Assembly (NCBI RefSeq): GCF_900104445.1
Contig: NZ_FNJI01000012.1
Span: 62,001 to 126,000 of the forward strand
Direction: 5' to 3'
DNA from: Desulforhopalus singaporensis
Lineage (GTDB): Bacteria; Desulfobacterota; Desulfobulbia; Desulfobulbales; Desulfocapsaceae
Length of the DNA stretch: 64,000 nucleotides
The notes under the pieces were generated by a model, which was not told the origin of the DNA, did not search any database, and worked only from the letters and a program-made list of their open reading frames with translations. Positions 18,058 through 26,396 of this stretch are shown piece by piece. Each line of letters begins with the position of its first letter. Positions within the stretch are counted from its first letter, which is position 1. Position numbers and translations under genes: made by a program.

Positions 18058-18975
18058 TCACATTCCCAACTCCTTTAAAAAGCGCTCATCCTGCGACCAG
18101 TTTTTTTTCACCTTCACCCACAATTTCAATAACACTTTTGTGCCGATCAAGGCTTCAATGTCTTTTCTCGCGGCGATGCCGATCGATTTCAGTTTCTTCC
18201 CGCCCTTTCCTATCACGATTCCTTTCTGGGAATTTTTTTCCAGAACCACGGCTGCGTGGATGGTAACGAGTTTTTTATCAGTGTCCTCCTTGAACGACTC
18301 GATCAATACCGCTGTTGAATATGGTATCTCCTGGCCGGTAAGTAAGAACACTTTCTCACGGATTATTTCGCCGCACAAAAAGCGCTCTGAGGCATCGGTC
18401 GGGATATCCTCCGGGAAATAGCGCGGTCCCAGCGGAAGGCGGGTTACAATCTCGTCCAGCAGCACGTCGACCCCGTCTCCGGTCAGTGCCGAAATAGGGA
18501 CCACCGCCTGAAAAGGGAAAAGTTTGGCGTAGGCATCGATAAACGGCAGCACTTTTTTTCTATCTATCTGGTCCACCTTATTCAGTACCATGATAGCCGG
18601 ACTTTCAACCTTTTTGAGATACTCGGACACCTCTTCATTTCTTTTCTGCTGAATTTTTTCAGGAAGCGGCAGTGAGATATCGACCAGAAACAACACCAGA
18701 TCGACTTCGGCAAGACTCTCCAGGGCTACCCGAACCATTTCAATGTTGAGCGGTTCCCTTGCCTTGTGAAGTCCCGGCGTATCGAGAAAAACAACCTGGT
18801 ACTCAGAATCGTTGACGATGCCGACGATCCTGTTTCTGGTTGTTTGCGGTTTTGGGGAAACAATCGAGATTTTCTGTCCGAGCAGACAGTTGAGCAGGGT
18901 CGATTTGCCCGCATTAGGCGGCCCTACTATTGCGACTATACCGGATTTGACCGGTTTTCCAAAAAGATCATCCAT
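18058..18975 (-). CDS. era: GTPase Era
   Basis: 305-residue GTPase that binds the 3' end of 16S rRNA in 30S subunit assembly. G1 is GPPNAGKST (18-26), G2 lies in TTRNRIVGI, G3 is DTPGLH, G4 is NKVD, and SALTGDG is G5. The C-terminal KH domain has the GIVIGKGGKKLKSIGIAAR loop, which contacts RNA. Length and order are normal. It stands alone between a terminator and the divergent exonuclease gene. Confidence 0.97.
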   Translation of the reverse strand: MDDLFGKPVKSGIVAIVGPPNAGKSTLLNCLLGQKISIVSPKPQTTRNRIVGIVNDSEYQVVFLDTPGLHKAREPLNIEMVRVALESLAEVDLVLFLVDISLPLPEKIQQKRNEEVSEYLKKVESPAIMVLNKVDQIDRKKVLPFIDAYAKLFPFQAVVPISALTGDGVDVLLDEIVTRLPLGPRYFPEDIPTDASERFLCGEIIREKVFLLTGQEIPYSTAVLIESFKEDTDKKLVTIHAAVVLEKNSQKGIVIGKGGKKLKSIGIAARKDIEALIGTKVLLKLWVKVKKNWSQDERFLKELGM

Positions 18976-19065
18976 GTGACAAGAATACGATGAGTTTTAA
19001 ATAACAACAATTACCTTGGCAATTATCCCTGGTACACTATATTGTGACCCATTTGTCATTGACGA

Positions 19066-19095
19066 TAGACAAACCGGAGAACATGGCACTATAAT
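19066..19095 (+). promoter_or_regulatory. Candidate sigma-70 promoter ahead of the exonuclease gene
   Basis: TAGACA (19066-19071), 18-base spacer, TATAAT (19090-19095), about 145 bases before ATG 19241. A short inverted repeat TTTGTC/GACAAA (19052-19057 and 19068-19073) overlaps the -35. Motif reading only. Confidence 0.35.
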
Positions 19096-19240
19096 ACGCT
19101 GCCGGGATATTGCTTCTATAATTTAACGCGATATCCGGTATACTTTGAATTGTAAATTCTATTCATTGAATATTTAAACAAAAAAGTGTAATTCTTCGCC
19201 ACTTAAATATTAATGTAATCAAGACCCACCACACACTTCA

Positions 19241-21244
19241 ATGATTGTTGCCGGAAAACTCATAGAATACCTCGACAACGGAAAATTTGTCTGTGCTCTG
19301 GTAACAGAGAGCCAACCGAGACGGGTGCGCATTCTCAATCAAAACGGCCGTGACGTGAACCTGCCGCTCTCCAGGGTCGTTCACTGCTCGAAGACCACCC
19401 ACTCCACCGAGGGGAGCAGGGAGTCCCTGGCCAGATCTCTCCAGGAGGTTACCGAAAAGCGTTTTTCCCTGATGGAACTTGTCGATCTCGAGGAAATATG
19501 GGAATTGGCCACAGAGGCTGACTCTTCGGTATTCACCCCCTCGTTTCTTGCAGAACTGACCTTTGGCGAGGAAGCCAACGACGACAATGTTTCGGCTTTT
19601 CTGCGGTGTGTGTTCAGCGATAAACTCTTTTTTAAATACAAGGAAGGGAGGGTTCTTGCCAACAATCCTGAAAAGGTGGAACAGCTCAGAGTCCAGCAGG
19701 AAAAAGAGGAGAAAAGGGCCCAGTTGATACATGAGGGGGCAAAGGCGCTGGCCGCCCTCAATGACAATTCGTTCAATCCGGCCGACCTCACCCCGCTGCA
19801 CCATGAAACACTGAACCTGATCAGGGATTTCTACCTCTGCGGCACCGACGCCGCCGAAGCTGAAGTCGCCCAGAAAGTGCTGAAGCAAGCCGGCCTCACC
19901 ACCCCCCACAGCCCCTACTATCTCCTGGTGAAAGCCGGTATCTGGTCGCCAAACGAAAACCTGCCTCTGCTGCGTGCCGATCTGCCGGTCAATTTTTCCC
20001 TGGCCTCCAGACAGCAGGCGGAACTCGTCCTGCAACGGGGGCAGGCTGAGCTTTTTGACGACCCTGGCCGCCGGGATCTTACCCATCTTGGGCCGATCAC
20101 AATTGACGGCCCCACCACTCTCGACTTTGACGACGCGCTGTCTGTTGAAGAACAGGACGGCAACTATCTTGTCGGAATACACATCTCCGATGTCGCCCAC
20201 TACGTGAAGCCCGGAGATCCTCTTTTTTCCGAAGCAATGCGGCGCGGCACCTCGATCTATTTTCCTGAAGGACAGGTTCCCATGCTGCCCAGGCATCTCT
20301 CCCAGGGGATTTGCAGCCTTATCCAGGACGAAGTCCGGGCCGCTTTCAGCTTTATGATCCTGCTCTCTGCCGAAGCGGAAGTTCTCAATGTCAAGATAGT
20401 GCCGTCGATCATAAAGGTCAGGAGGAGGCTTACCTACGATGAAGTGGACAAGATGCTCGACAGCGACCCGGAGATCGCAATGCTTGACATGCTGCGCAAA
20501 AAACTTCGGCTGGCAAGACTTGAAAAAGGAGCGCTGCTGCTCCCATTTCCCGACGTTAATATCTTTGTCGAACATAACGGCAAAGTGCATGTCAACCTGG
20601 CAAAAAGCGACACTCCGGCACGTACCATCGTGTCCGAAATGATGATTTTGGCCAACAGGGAAGCGGCCAAATATATCGCCGACAGAATGGTGCCGGGGAT
20701 TTTCCGGTCGCAGCCTGAGCTGCAGACTAGGGTCGTTCACGGCGAAGACGACGACCTGTTCCAGAATACGCTCCAGCGCAAACATATGCCAAGGGGAGAG
20801 CTTTCCACCATCGCCAAACCCCACTCAGGGCTTGGGGTCGCTCACTATACCACCATAACTTCCCCTATTCGCAGATTGCTTGACCTGGTCATGCAGCACC
20901 AGATTAACAGCATTGTCCGCCGCAGGGAACCCTGTTTTACAGAAGAGATGTGCAAGGATTTCACCTCCGTCCTCACCAGGACGGTCACCACCGCCAACAA
21001 TGTTCGACACCAGCGTCAGCGCTACTGGCTGCTGAAATACCTCGAAGACCGTAAAGGGCAGTGTCTTGACGCCATCGTCATACAGGCAGGCCCCAAACGA
21101 TGTAACCTGCTGCTTACGGATATCCTCATGGATATCGACCTGGCGACACCGGGGGGCAGAGGGATAAAACCCAACACTGTGGTCAAGGTCAAGGCGCTGA
21201 AAATTTCACCCCTTGAGAACATGGTCCGGTTCGACTGGTGCTGA
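19241..21244 (+). CDS. rnr: RNase II/RNase R family 3'-5' exoribonuclease
   Basis: 667 residues. An N-terminal small beta-barrel segment (about 1-55) replaces the usual cold-shock domains and a helical region follows. The RNB catalytic core (about 275-600) has ITIDGPTTLDFDDALS with the metal-binding aspartates, GIHISDVAHYV, and SPIRRLLDLVMQHQ late in the domain. A short S1-like tail ends the protein. It is smaller than typical RNase R and closer to the VacB-like forms seen in cyanobacteria and deltaproteobacteria, so the gene symbol is provisional. No ribosome binding site is obvious at ATG 19241. Confidence 0.88.
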   Translation: MIVAGKLIEYLDNGKFVCALVTESQPRRVRILNQNGRDVNLPLSRVVHCSKTTHSTEGSRESLARSLQEVTEKRFSLMELVDLEEIWELATEADSSVFTPSFLAELTFGEEANDDNVSAFLRCVFSDKLFFKYKEGRVLANNPEKVEQLRVQQEKEEKRAQLIHEGAKALAALNDNSFNPADLTPLHHETLNLIRDFYLCGTDAAEAEVAQKVLKQAGLTTPHSPYYLLVKAGIWSPNENLPLLRADLPVNFSLASRQQAELVLQRGQAELFDDPGRRDLTHLGPITIDGPTTLDFDDALSVEEQDGNYLVGIHISDVAHYVKPGDPLFSEAMRRGTSIYFPEGQVPMLPRHLSQGICSLIQDEVRAAFSFMILLSAEAEVLNVKIVPSIIKVRRRLTYDEVDKMLDSDPEIAMLDMLRKKLRLARLEKGALLLPFPDVNIFVEHNGKVHVNLAKSDTPARTIVSEMMILANREAAKYIADRMVPGIFRSQPELQTRVVHGEDDDLFQNTLQRKHMPRGELSTIAKPHSGLGVAHYTTITSPIRRLLDLVMQHQINSIVRRREPCFTEEMCKDFTSVLTRTVTTANNVRHQRQRYWLLKYLEDRKGQCLDAIVIQAGPKRCNLLLTDILMDIDLATPGGRGIKPNTVVKVKALKISPLENMVRFDWC

Positions 21245-21250
21245 CGTGGT

Positions 21251-21448
21251 TTATTTTTTTCCGCGGTCCGTCTTTATCTTTATTTTCTGCCCCTCCTGAA
21301 AACCGTTTACGTTTTTTCCGCACTCTATCACCATCTTCGTCTTCGCTCTGGTCACCACCACACACCTGGCGCTGGCCGCATAACAGGAAGATGACAGCAA
21401 CAGCAGGCAACCCAGGCCGACAACGGCTGCAGTCATTAATTTCTTCAT
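21251..21448 (-). CDS. Small secreted protein, unknown function
   Basis: 65 residues: a signal peptide (MKKLMTAAVVGLGCLLLL, cleavage near CYA) and a basic mature part of about 40 residues with two cysteines and the sequence GQKIKIKTDRGKK. I do not recognise a family. It is likely real because AGGAGAAGGAGCT precedes the ATG at good spacing and a signal peptide fills the start. It converges on the exonuclease gene with a 6-base gap. Confidence 0.7.
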   Translation of the reverse strand: MKKLMTAAVVGLGCLLLLSSSCYAASARCVVVTRAKTKMVIECGKNVNGFQEGQKIKIKTDRGKK

Positions 21449-21646
21449 AGCTCCTTCTCCTGCATATCTTTTGTTTTATCGACACAACTCTTAGTTTCAA
21501 CTTCTACCTTAGAGCCGATAAAGCCGGTTTTGAAGGCGACATGGGGCAATGTCGGGACCTTACCGGTAAAGTTTTTTTTGCTTTGTCTGGGAAAATATTT
21601 TACTTTCTGAACCAAGACCAGCCTTTTACCTTTACCTTACAAGACT

Positions 21647-22609
21647 ATGAGCGAAAACTCCTTTCCCGGCCCTATGACCATGGTCAGAATCGACGGGGCA
21701 AAAATCAAACGACTTCGGGAACAGCAGGGATTGACTCAGTTGTATGTGGCAACCGGGGTTGAGGTTACAACCGATACAATCTCAAGATGGGAGAATAAAC
21801 GCTACCCGAGCATCAAGCGGGAAAACGGTCTGAAACTTGCGGAGACCCTTGGCGTCTGTCTTGAAGATCTTCTTGAGGACATAAGCGAACAGGAGGATGC
21901 CCCCCCTCCGAAAGACGATCCGCCGCCAGGTGAGGTGACTTCAGGCCGCACTGTTTCCCAGGCCGGGGAAACAGTGCGGGCGAAACGCCCCCTGAAGGCG
22001 CCCTGGTCGCTATCCCTGGCCCTGCTTATTTTGCTGGCCCTGCTATTCTTCTTTTGGTTCCGCTGGTACTCCCCATCAAAAACCGTGGTGTCAGCCGTCA
22101 GGATAGCTCCGGAACACTGTCTTCCTAACCGGCTGGTGCCGATCCTGATCGAGGTAACATCACCAGCAAAATCCCCAACTGCCCTGATCCTCAAGGAACA
22201 GCTGCCTGAAAATGCTGAACTTCTGTCTTTTTCCCCCGCCATTTCCGGAGACAAAACCGACAGCTCCACCATCCGTTGGCTCGGCAAGATAAACGGCAAC
22301 ACCACCTTTGCCTACAACGTAAAATTTTCCGGTTCCCCGGGAGACACCATCTCTTTTAGTGGGACCAGTTCGGTTTCGGACAAGGATGCGCAGGACCTTG
22401 CGGGAACTCTCCACTTGAAACTGTCCAGCTATCACTGGGCCGATGAAAACCTTGATAACGTTATAAACGACAAGGAAATACTGACCGTTTACGACCGTTA
22501 CAGCGATATTGCCGGGTTAGAGGAGGAGATTGATCTTGTTGAAGAGATCTGGCTCGGTTCCGGCTACCGCTGGCATAGTGATACCGGACGGATCGAAATC
22601 CTCGACTAA
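21647..22609 (+). CDS. Membrane-anchored HTH protein with dockerin-like extracytoplasmic end
   Basis: 320 residues in four parts. A Cro/CI-type helix-turn-helix (about 15-78, IKRLREQQGLTQLYVATGV then DTISRWEN), a proline-rich linker (85-118), one membrane helix (119-140), and an extracytoplasmic part with a beta-sandwich-like segment (about 145-245). Near the end is an EF-hand/dockerin-type loop (DENLDNVINDKEI, 266-278). The layout recalls RodZ or one-component membrane regulators, but the HTH is of the ordinary XRE type and the outer domain is not that of RodZ. The next gene encodes a secreted protein with a similar beta segment. Function unknown. Confidence 0.8.
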   Translation: MSENSFPGPMTMVRIDGAKIKRLREQQGLTQLYVATGVEVTTDTISRWENKRYPSIKRENGLKLAETLGVCLEDLLEDISEQEDAPPPKDDPPPGEVTSGRTVSQAGETVRAKRPLKAPWSLSLALLILLALLFFFWFRWYSPSKTVVSAVRIAPEHCLPNRLVPILIEVTSPAKSPTALILKEQLPENAELLSFSPAISGDKTDSSTIRWLGKINGNTTFAYNVKFSGSPGDTISFSGTSSVSDKDAQDLAGTLHLKLSSYHWADENLDNVINDKEILTVYDRYSDIAGLEEEIDLVEEIWLGSGYRWHSDTGRIEILD

Positions 22610-22645
22610 ACGTTTTTTACAATTGGTAGAACGCAAGAGAACATT

Positions 22646-23086
22646 ATGATAAATACCTCCCCGCCTTCAACTCATCCTGCTGCCGGAACCTGTTTTCACC
22701 GCAATATCCTGTCTGTTATCCTGTTCTGCTGCCTGGTCGCTGCACCGGGTGCGAAGGCGCAGGCAGCAAACGGTGTTTCAGCAGGCTTTATTTCATCAGA
22801 CGACAAGAATATCGTACTGAGTATCCGGATTTCCCATCCTTCCCCCGCCACGCTCATCGTCGAACAGTATCTCTCACCCGGTAACGCCATTGTCAGGACC
22901 AGTCCGCCGGCAAAGAAAATCAACCGCAGAAACGGCGTAGTCAAGTGGCTTTTCACCAACGTCAAAACCGGAACACTAAACCTTGTCACGACCCTCGATC
23001 GTCCGCTATCTGGTACAATAAAGGCTTCCATCCGGTTCCGCGATCCACGGACCGGAAAGTATACCGAGTTCCAGGTTCACCCGTAA
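22646..23086 (+). CDS. Secreted protein related to the outer domain of the upstream HTH protein
   Basis: 146 residues with a signal peptide (hydrophobic about 22-42, cleavage near AQA) and a single beta-rich domain. LIVEQYLSPGNAIVRTSPPA followed by GVVKWLFTNVKTGTLNLV parallels LILKEQLPENAELLSFSPA followed by STIRWLGKI in the protein encoded 36 bases upstream, so the two share a domain of DUF11-like appearance. AAGAGAACATT precedes the ATG. They are probably co-transcribed and may act together. No enzyme motif is visible. Confidence 0.75.
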   Translation: MINTSPPSTHPAAGTCFHRNILSVILFCCLVAAPGAKAQAANGVSAGFISSDDKNIVLSIRISHPSPATLIVEQYLSPGNAIVRTSPPAKKINRRNGVVKWLFTNVKTGTLNLVTTLDRPLSGTIKASIRFRDPRTGKYTEFQVHP

Positions 23087-23340
23087 AAACATTTACCGGG
23101 CAACTTTTTCCCTTCCTCCTTCTTCCTCGCCGTTGGCCTGCGCAGCCAGCCGACCCGTGGTGCCGGCTCACTCCGTTCTCTCTTCGGTCCACCCAAACAC
23201 CCCGCAACAAGCGCATGTCTACCCTATGTCGGGTCCACATCGTGGCGATATCTCCTTATGTACTCTTCTTTTATCTCCTTTGAGCACTTACAAAGAAAGA
23301 AAAAGCAGAAGACAAACCACGACCAAGAGGAGGAAGCACC

Positions 23341-23757
23341 ATGAAAACAGCAATCAGTTTTTTCGCAGCATTTATCATCGCCCTGGTTCTCACCTGCCAG
23401 GCCCAGGCAAGAAACAACACGGCCAACGGTCTTATAATAGGCGGCGGAACCGGAGCGCTGGTCGGACAGGCCATTGGTGGAAACACGGAGTCGACGCTTA
23501 TCGGCGCAACATTAGGATCAGTTGTCGGGGTCATTGTCGCAAACAACCATGATCGCCGCCATCGTCCGCCAATCGTTCACCACCCCCAGAGACCGGTTCC
23601 CAGGTATTACCAGAAGCGTTATGTCCCCCATTACCGCATTCATCAGCATTGCATTACTCGCAAGCCGGTACGGTACTACCACGACAGCGGGCACGATCGG
23701 TCTTTCCATCGGTACGGGTATGACCAGCGGTATCGAAAAAACCATAACCGCTGGTAA
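23341..23757 (+). CDS. Glycine-zipper secreted or outer-membrane protein
   Basis: 138 residues: signal peptide (cleavage near AQA), then a glycine-zipper segment at about 30-67 (GLIIGGGTGALVGQAIGG and a second GATLGSVVGVIV) of the 2TM type seen in small lipoproteins and envelope proteins, then a His/Arg/Tyr-rich tail of about 70 residues. Glycine zippers insert into or oligomerise in membranes. The tail composition suggests metal or polyanion binding, but that is a guess. GAGGAGGAAGCACC precedes the ATG. Confidence 0.78.
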   Translation: MKTAISFFAAFIIALVLTCQAQARNNTANGLIIGGGTGALVGQAIGGNTESTLIGATLGSVVGVIVANNHDRRHRPPIVHHPQRPVPRYYQKRYVPHYRIHQHCITRKPVRYYHDSGHDRSFHRYGYDQRYRKNHNRW

Positions 23758-23883
23758 CAGACCTGCGGCGAACAGCAACAAATTGTAATTTCCCGTGAAA
23801 AATCGGTGAGAGAGCGATGATTTATGGTATGATGAAGAGCAGGGAGAGTCGAATTCTTTGTTCTTCATCAAGGACCGTAGCCT

Positions 23884-25323
23884 GTGACTAATTTCAAATT
23901 CATCAACAGATGCATCAGTGACACCCTGACCGGTTTGCGCGACGGGCTGTCACTGTTTTCCGGCCCCAGCCGCTCGGCAATAATTTTCAGCATCAAAAAA
24001 AACGAAGAACTTTATATCTGCGACCCGCAGAACCTGCTGCGTGGATACGAACCAAAGCTGAAAGCGATCTACCTCAACAGCGACAACTGGTGCAGCCAGT
24101 TTGATCCGGACAGCAGCAACATATCCTACAACCGCATCGAACCCCAGGACAACCTGCAGCTCGACGGTCTGATCTCCAATGGCGGGAGCTCCTATCCCGT
24201 ATATTACCAGATGTGGTTTACCGATCATCACCCGAATCTCTGCTCACTCTGCCCGACCGAATGCTGGCTCGAACATGCGGTATTACGACTTTCCCACGAC
24301 ATCGCCAACGAGAGCAATCTCTATACCGGAATTTCCGGCAGTTTTCTCCGCGAATATGCAACCCACGCAGTCCATGACTGCCTTGTGGACATGTCCGGCA
24401 TGTTCCTGGGCCTTGACGTGCAGATACAAATTTACCCGATGCTTGAGGCGATCCTCGGCATATCCAAGACCAATGAAGAAGGTGCCCGGCCTTTCGGGAC
24501 GCTCTGCTACGTCGAACCCAGGCTCCTTGACCGTATAGATTTTCTGACAAAATTCAGGGGGACTGACAAACCCCTTCTGACCAATTTCAAACACGTGAGA
24601 AAACTCCTCCAGGCCGTGGAGCACTCCCATCGCAGCCTTATTGCCGACGGCAAAAATATTGTCGGTATTGCTGGAAAAAAACCGGACTTTTTCCATATCG
24701 CAGCAGATTTTCAAGGGAAACTTGGGTTCATTTCGGCAAACGAGGAGACCATCTGCAGTTTCCAGGACGGCAGCTACAGTTCCAATACCCACCGGGCGAA
24801 GCTTTTTGAGGTAGAAGAAGCACTGCTCGACTTCAATATCGACCCGGAGGTCAGAAACGACATATTCAAGATCGTAGCGTCCCTGGTGCACAATGCAGAG
24901 GATAGGATGTTCGGCTGCTCCATCGTAATCGACCTCTCTCCCGAGCCAATCGACATATCCGGGCAGGCTCTCGCCCCGTCAATCGATCTCAGGGACCTTG
25001 ACAAACTGCAGCTTGCCGGAGCGCTTGCAAAGGTTGATGGGGGGCTGCACATCAGGGCGGATCTCCATCTTCACAGTTTCGCCTGTCTTCTTGATGGATT
25101 TCGGGTAAAAAACGAGAACCGGGCACGGGGGGCCAGGTACAATTCGGCGCTACGCTTTACCGCGCAGCATCCGGAGACTATTGTCGTCGTGGTATCTTCC
25201 GACAGACCGGTATCGGTATTTCAGCAGGGGCACGAAGTTGTCTCTGGGTACAGTGAGGACGGTTACCTGCAGTGTAACCTTTATCCGCTGCCACTCAAAG
25301 ACTGGCTCCAGGAAGCGGATTAG
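23884..25323 (+). CDS. DisA_N (diadenylate cyclase)-like domain protein, atypical motifs
   Basis: 479 residues. The C-terminal 120 or so resemble the DisA_N nucleotidyltransferase fold that makes c-di-AMP from two ATP: DGGLHIRADLH at about 384 in the place of the DGA motif, then RGARYNSAL at about 415 in the place of GTRHRAAL, and TIVVVVSSDRPVSVF as the following strand. The RHR triad is therefore changed to RYN. The N-terminal 370 residues match nothing I know and include a cysteine cluster CSLCPTEC at about 120. It starts at GTG with AAGGA upstream. I cannot say whether it makes c-di-AMP. Confidence 0.65.
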   Translation: MTNFKFINRCISDTLTGLRDGLSLFSGPSRSAIIFSIKKNEELYICDPQNLLRGYEPKLKAIYLNSDNWCSQFDPDSSNISYNRIEPQDNLQLDGLISNGGSSYPVYYQMWFTDHHPNLCSLCPTECWLEHAVLRLSHDIANESNLYTGISGSFLREYATHAVHDCLVDMSGMFLGLDVQIQIYPMLEAILGISKTNEEGARPFGTLCYVEPRLLDRIDFLTKFRGTDKPLLTNFKHVRKLLQAVEHSHRSLIADGKNIVGIAGKKPDFFHIAADFQGKLGFISANEETICSFQDGSYSSNTHRAKLFEVEEALLDFNIDPEVRNDIFKIVASLVHNAEDRMFGCSIVIDLSPEPIDISGQALAPSIDLRDLDKLQLAGALAKVDGGLHIRADLHLHSFACLLDGFRVKNENRARGARYNSALRFTAQHPETIVVVVSSDRPVSVFQQGHEVVSGYSEDGYLQCNLYPLPLKDWLQEAD

Positions 25324-25379
25324 CGGTTTTTTCGGCAATCTTGTGGTGGACCCACCGTGCACGGCACAAAAAATTAGGA

Positions 25380-25634
25380 CTATAATTCCCTGACCCAGGT
25401 GGGGATGCGATTGAGAATATAATTCTGGACAGCTTCCTTTCGCTCGCCAGCCTCGACTTCGCCCACGTCTTTTATGACCTCTTCATAATCGAACCAGCAC
25501 AGCTCCTTGTCTTCGATGCTGTACACGGTGAAGATCCTTTTGTTGGGACGATCTATATCCTCTTCTTCCTGGATAGCCCCGACAAGAGCAATCGCGTCCT
25601 CGTAACTGATGAATTCAATCTTTTCTTCGCTCAT
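25380..25634 (-). CDS. Small acidic conserved-type hypothetical protein
   Basis: 84 residues, acidic, no signal peptide or membrane helix. Sequence features are ISYEDAIALVGAIQEEEDID near the start and IFTVYSIEDKELCWFDYEEVIKDV in the middle; the C-terminus NYILNRIPTWVREL is amphipathic. I do not recognise a family. It reads as a genuine gene from its protein-like composition and position ahead of rpmB on the same strand. It converges with the DisA_N-like gene. Confidence 0.6.
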   Translation of the reverse strand: MSEEKIEFISYEDAIALVGAIQEEEDIDRPNKRIFTVYSIEDKELCWFDYEEVIKDVGEVEAGERKEAVQNYILNRIPTWVREL

Positions 25635-25692
25635 TATATTGCCCCGATAAAGATAACCTGGCCTGCAACGCTCCAGGCCATTTTTCCCGACT

Positions 25693-25728
25693 AAATAGAA
25701 AAGGCGAGAGAATCCCGATCCTCCCGCC
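25693..25728 (-). terminator. Terminator downstream of rpmB
   Basis: GGCGAGAG (25703-25710) pairs with CTCCCGCC (25721-25728), with one G-U pair when read on the minus strand, and is followed on that strand by a T-rich tract. It lies 23 bases past the rpmB stop. Confidence 0.7.
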
Positions 25729-25751
25729 CAAACTCCTGAATAATCAGCAAC

Positions 25752-25946
25752 TTATGCTGTCTTGACGACGGCTCCGGAACGAATGCAGCGAGTGCATACT
25801 TTCATCTTTTTGGTATTGCCGCCGGAGGTGGCCATACGCACCATTTTCAAGTTGGGCAACCAGCGTCTTCTCGTCTTGTTATGGGCATGGGAGACGTTAT
25901 TTCCTGTTACCGGCCCTTTACCACAGATTTCACATACTTTAGCCAT
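25752..25946 (-). CDS. rpmB: 50S ribosomal protein L28
   Basis: 64 residues. The frame opens 21 codons further upstream, but the family start is [20 protein letters not shown] at ATG 25944-25946, preceded by AAGGAGAA. The four cysteines (CEIC near the N-terminus, CTRC near the C-terminus) form the zinc ribbon found in many bacterial L28 proteins. The rpmG partner often found next to it is not adjacent here. Confidence 0.96.
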   Translation of the reverse strand: MAKVCEICGKGPVTGNNVSHAHNKTRRRWLPNLKMVRMATSGGNTKKMKVCTRCIRSGAVVKTA

Positions 25947-26396
25947 AGCATTCTCCTTATATGCGGCATCCCGTCTACGTTGAGGTAGGGGAAACTTTGA
26001 ATTGTGCATTAGTTATTAAAAATCGCAATTTTCCTTTTTACCTTCTTTTTTTTTGTAAGGCAAGTTTTTTCAATCTTTTTGCAATTATTAATATCCTTGC
26101 CCCACCCTAATGCCACGCATGAGAACCATGGCCTGCACCTTCAAAATGCATACGGTATCAGCTCGGCAAAAATCTGTTTTTCCAGACACGCCGGGAGCGG
26201 TAGTCTCGTCCGGGCCGATGGAAAATATCAGATGACGATTTAAGTTACAATCTTGGCAAGGTGTGGTATGGTATTGCTTCTCATTGTCGGGAGAATTAAA
26301 TCAAATTGACTTTAATCAAACCCTTCTGAATCCAATCGAATAAGATTTTTTCAGTCCACCTAAACTATCAACCACTACCTGAAACTCGACTGTTCC
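25947..26396. other. Divergent intergenic region rpmB / resB
   Basis: 450 bases with no gene I can support. Part of it (26025-26100) is strongly AT-rich, with T and A runs, and probably carries the rpmB promoter. The right half should hold the resB promoter; TTGACT near 26308 is a candidate -35 without a convincing -10. No terminator or RNA structure stood out. Confidence 0.45.

Noticed and set aside
19021-19045. TGGTACACTATATTGTG as sigma-54 promoter of the exonuclease gene
   Set aside because: The second dinucleotide is not GC at the required ten-base spacing.
19238-20824. 528-codon minus-strand open frame
   Set aside because: Antisense to the RNB-family exonuclease, which shows intact catalytic motifs; the frame has no family resemblance.
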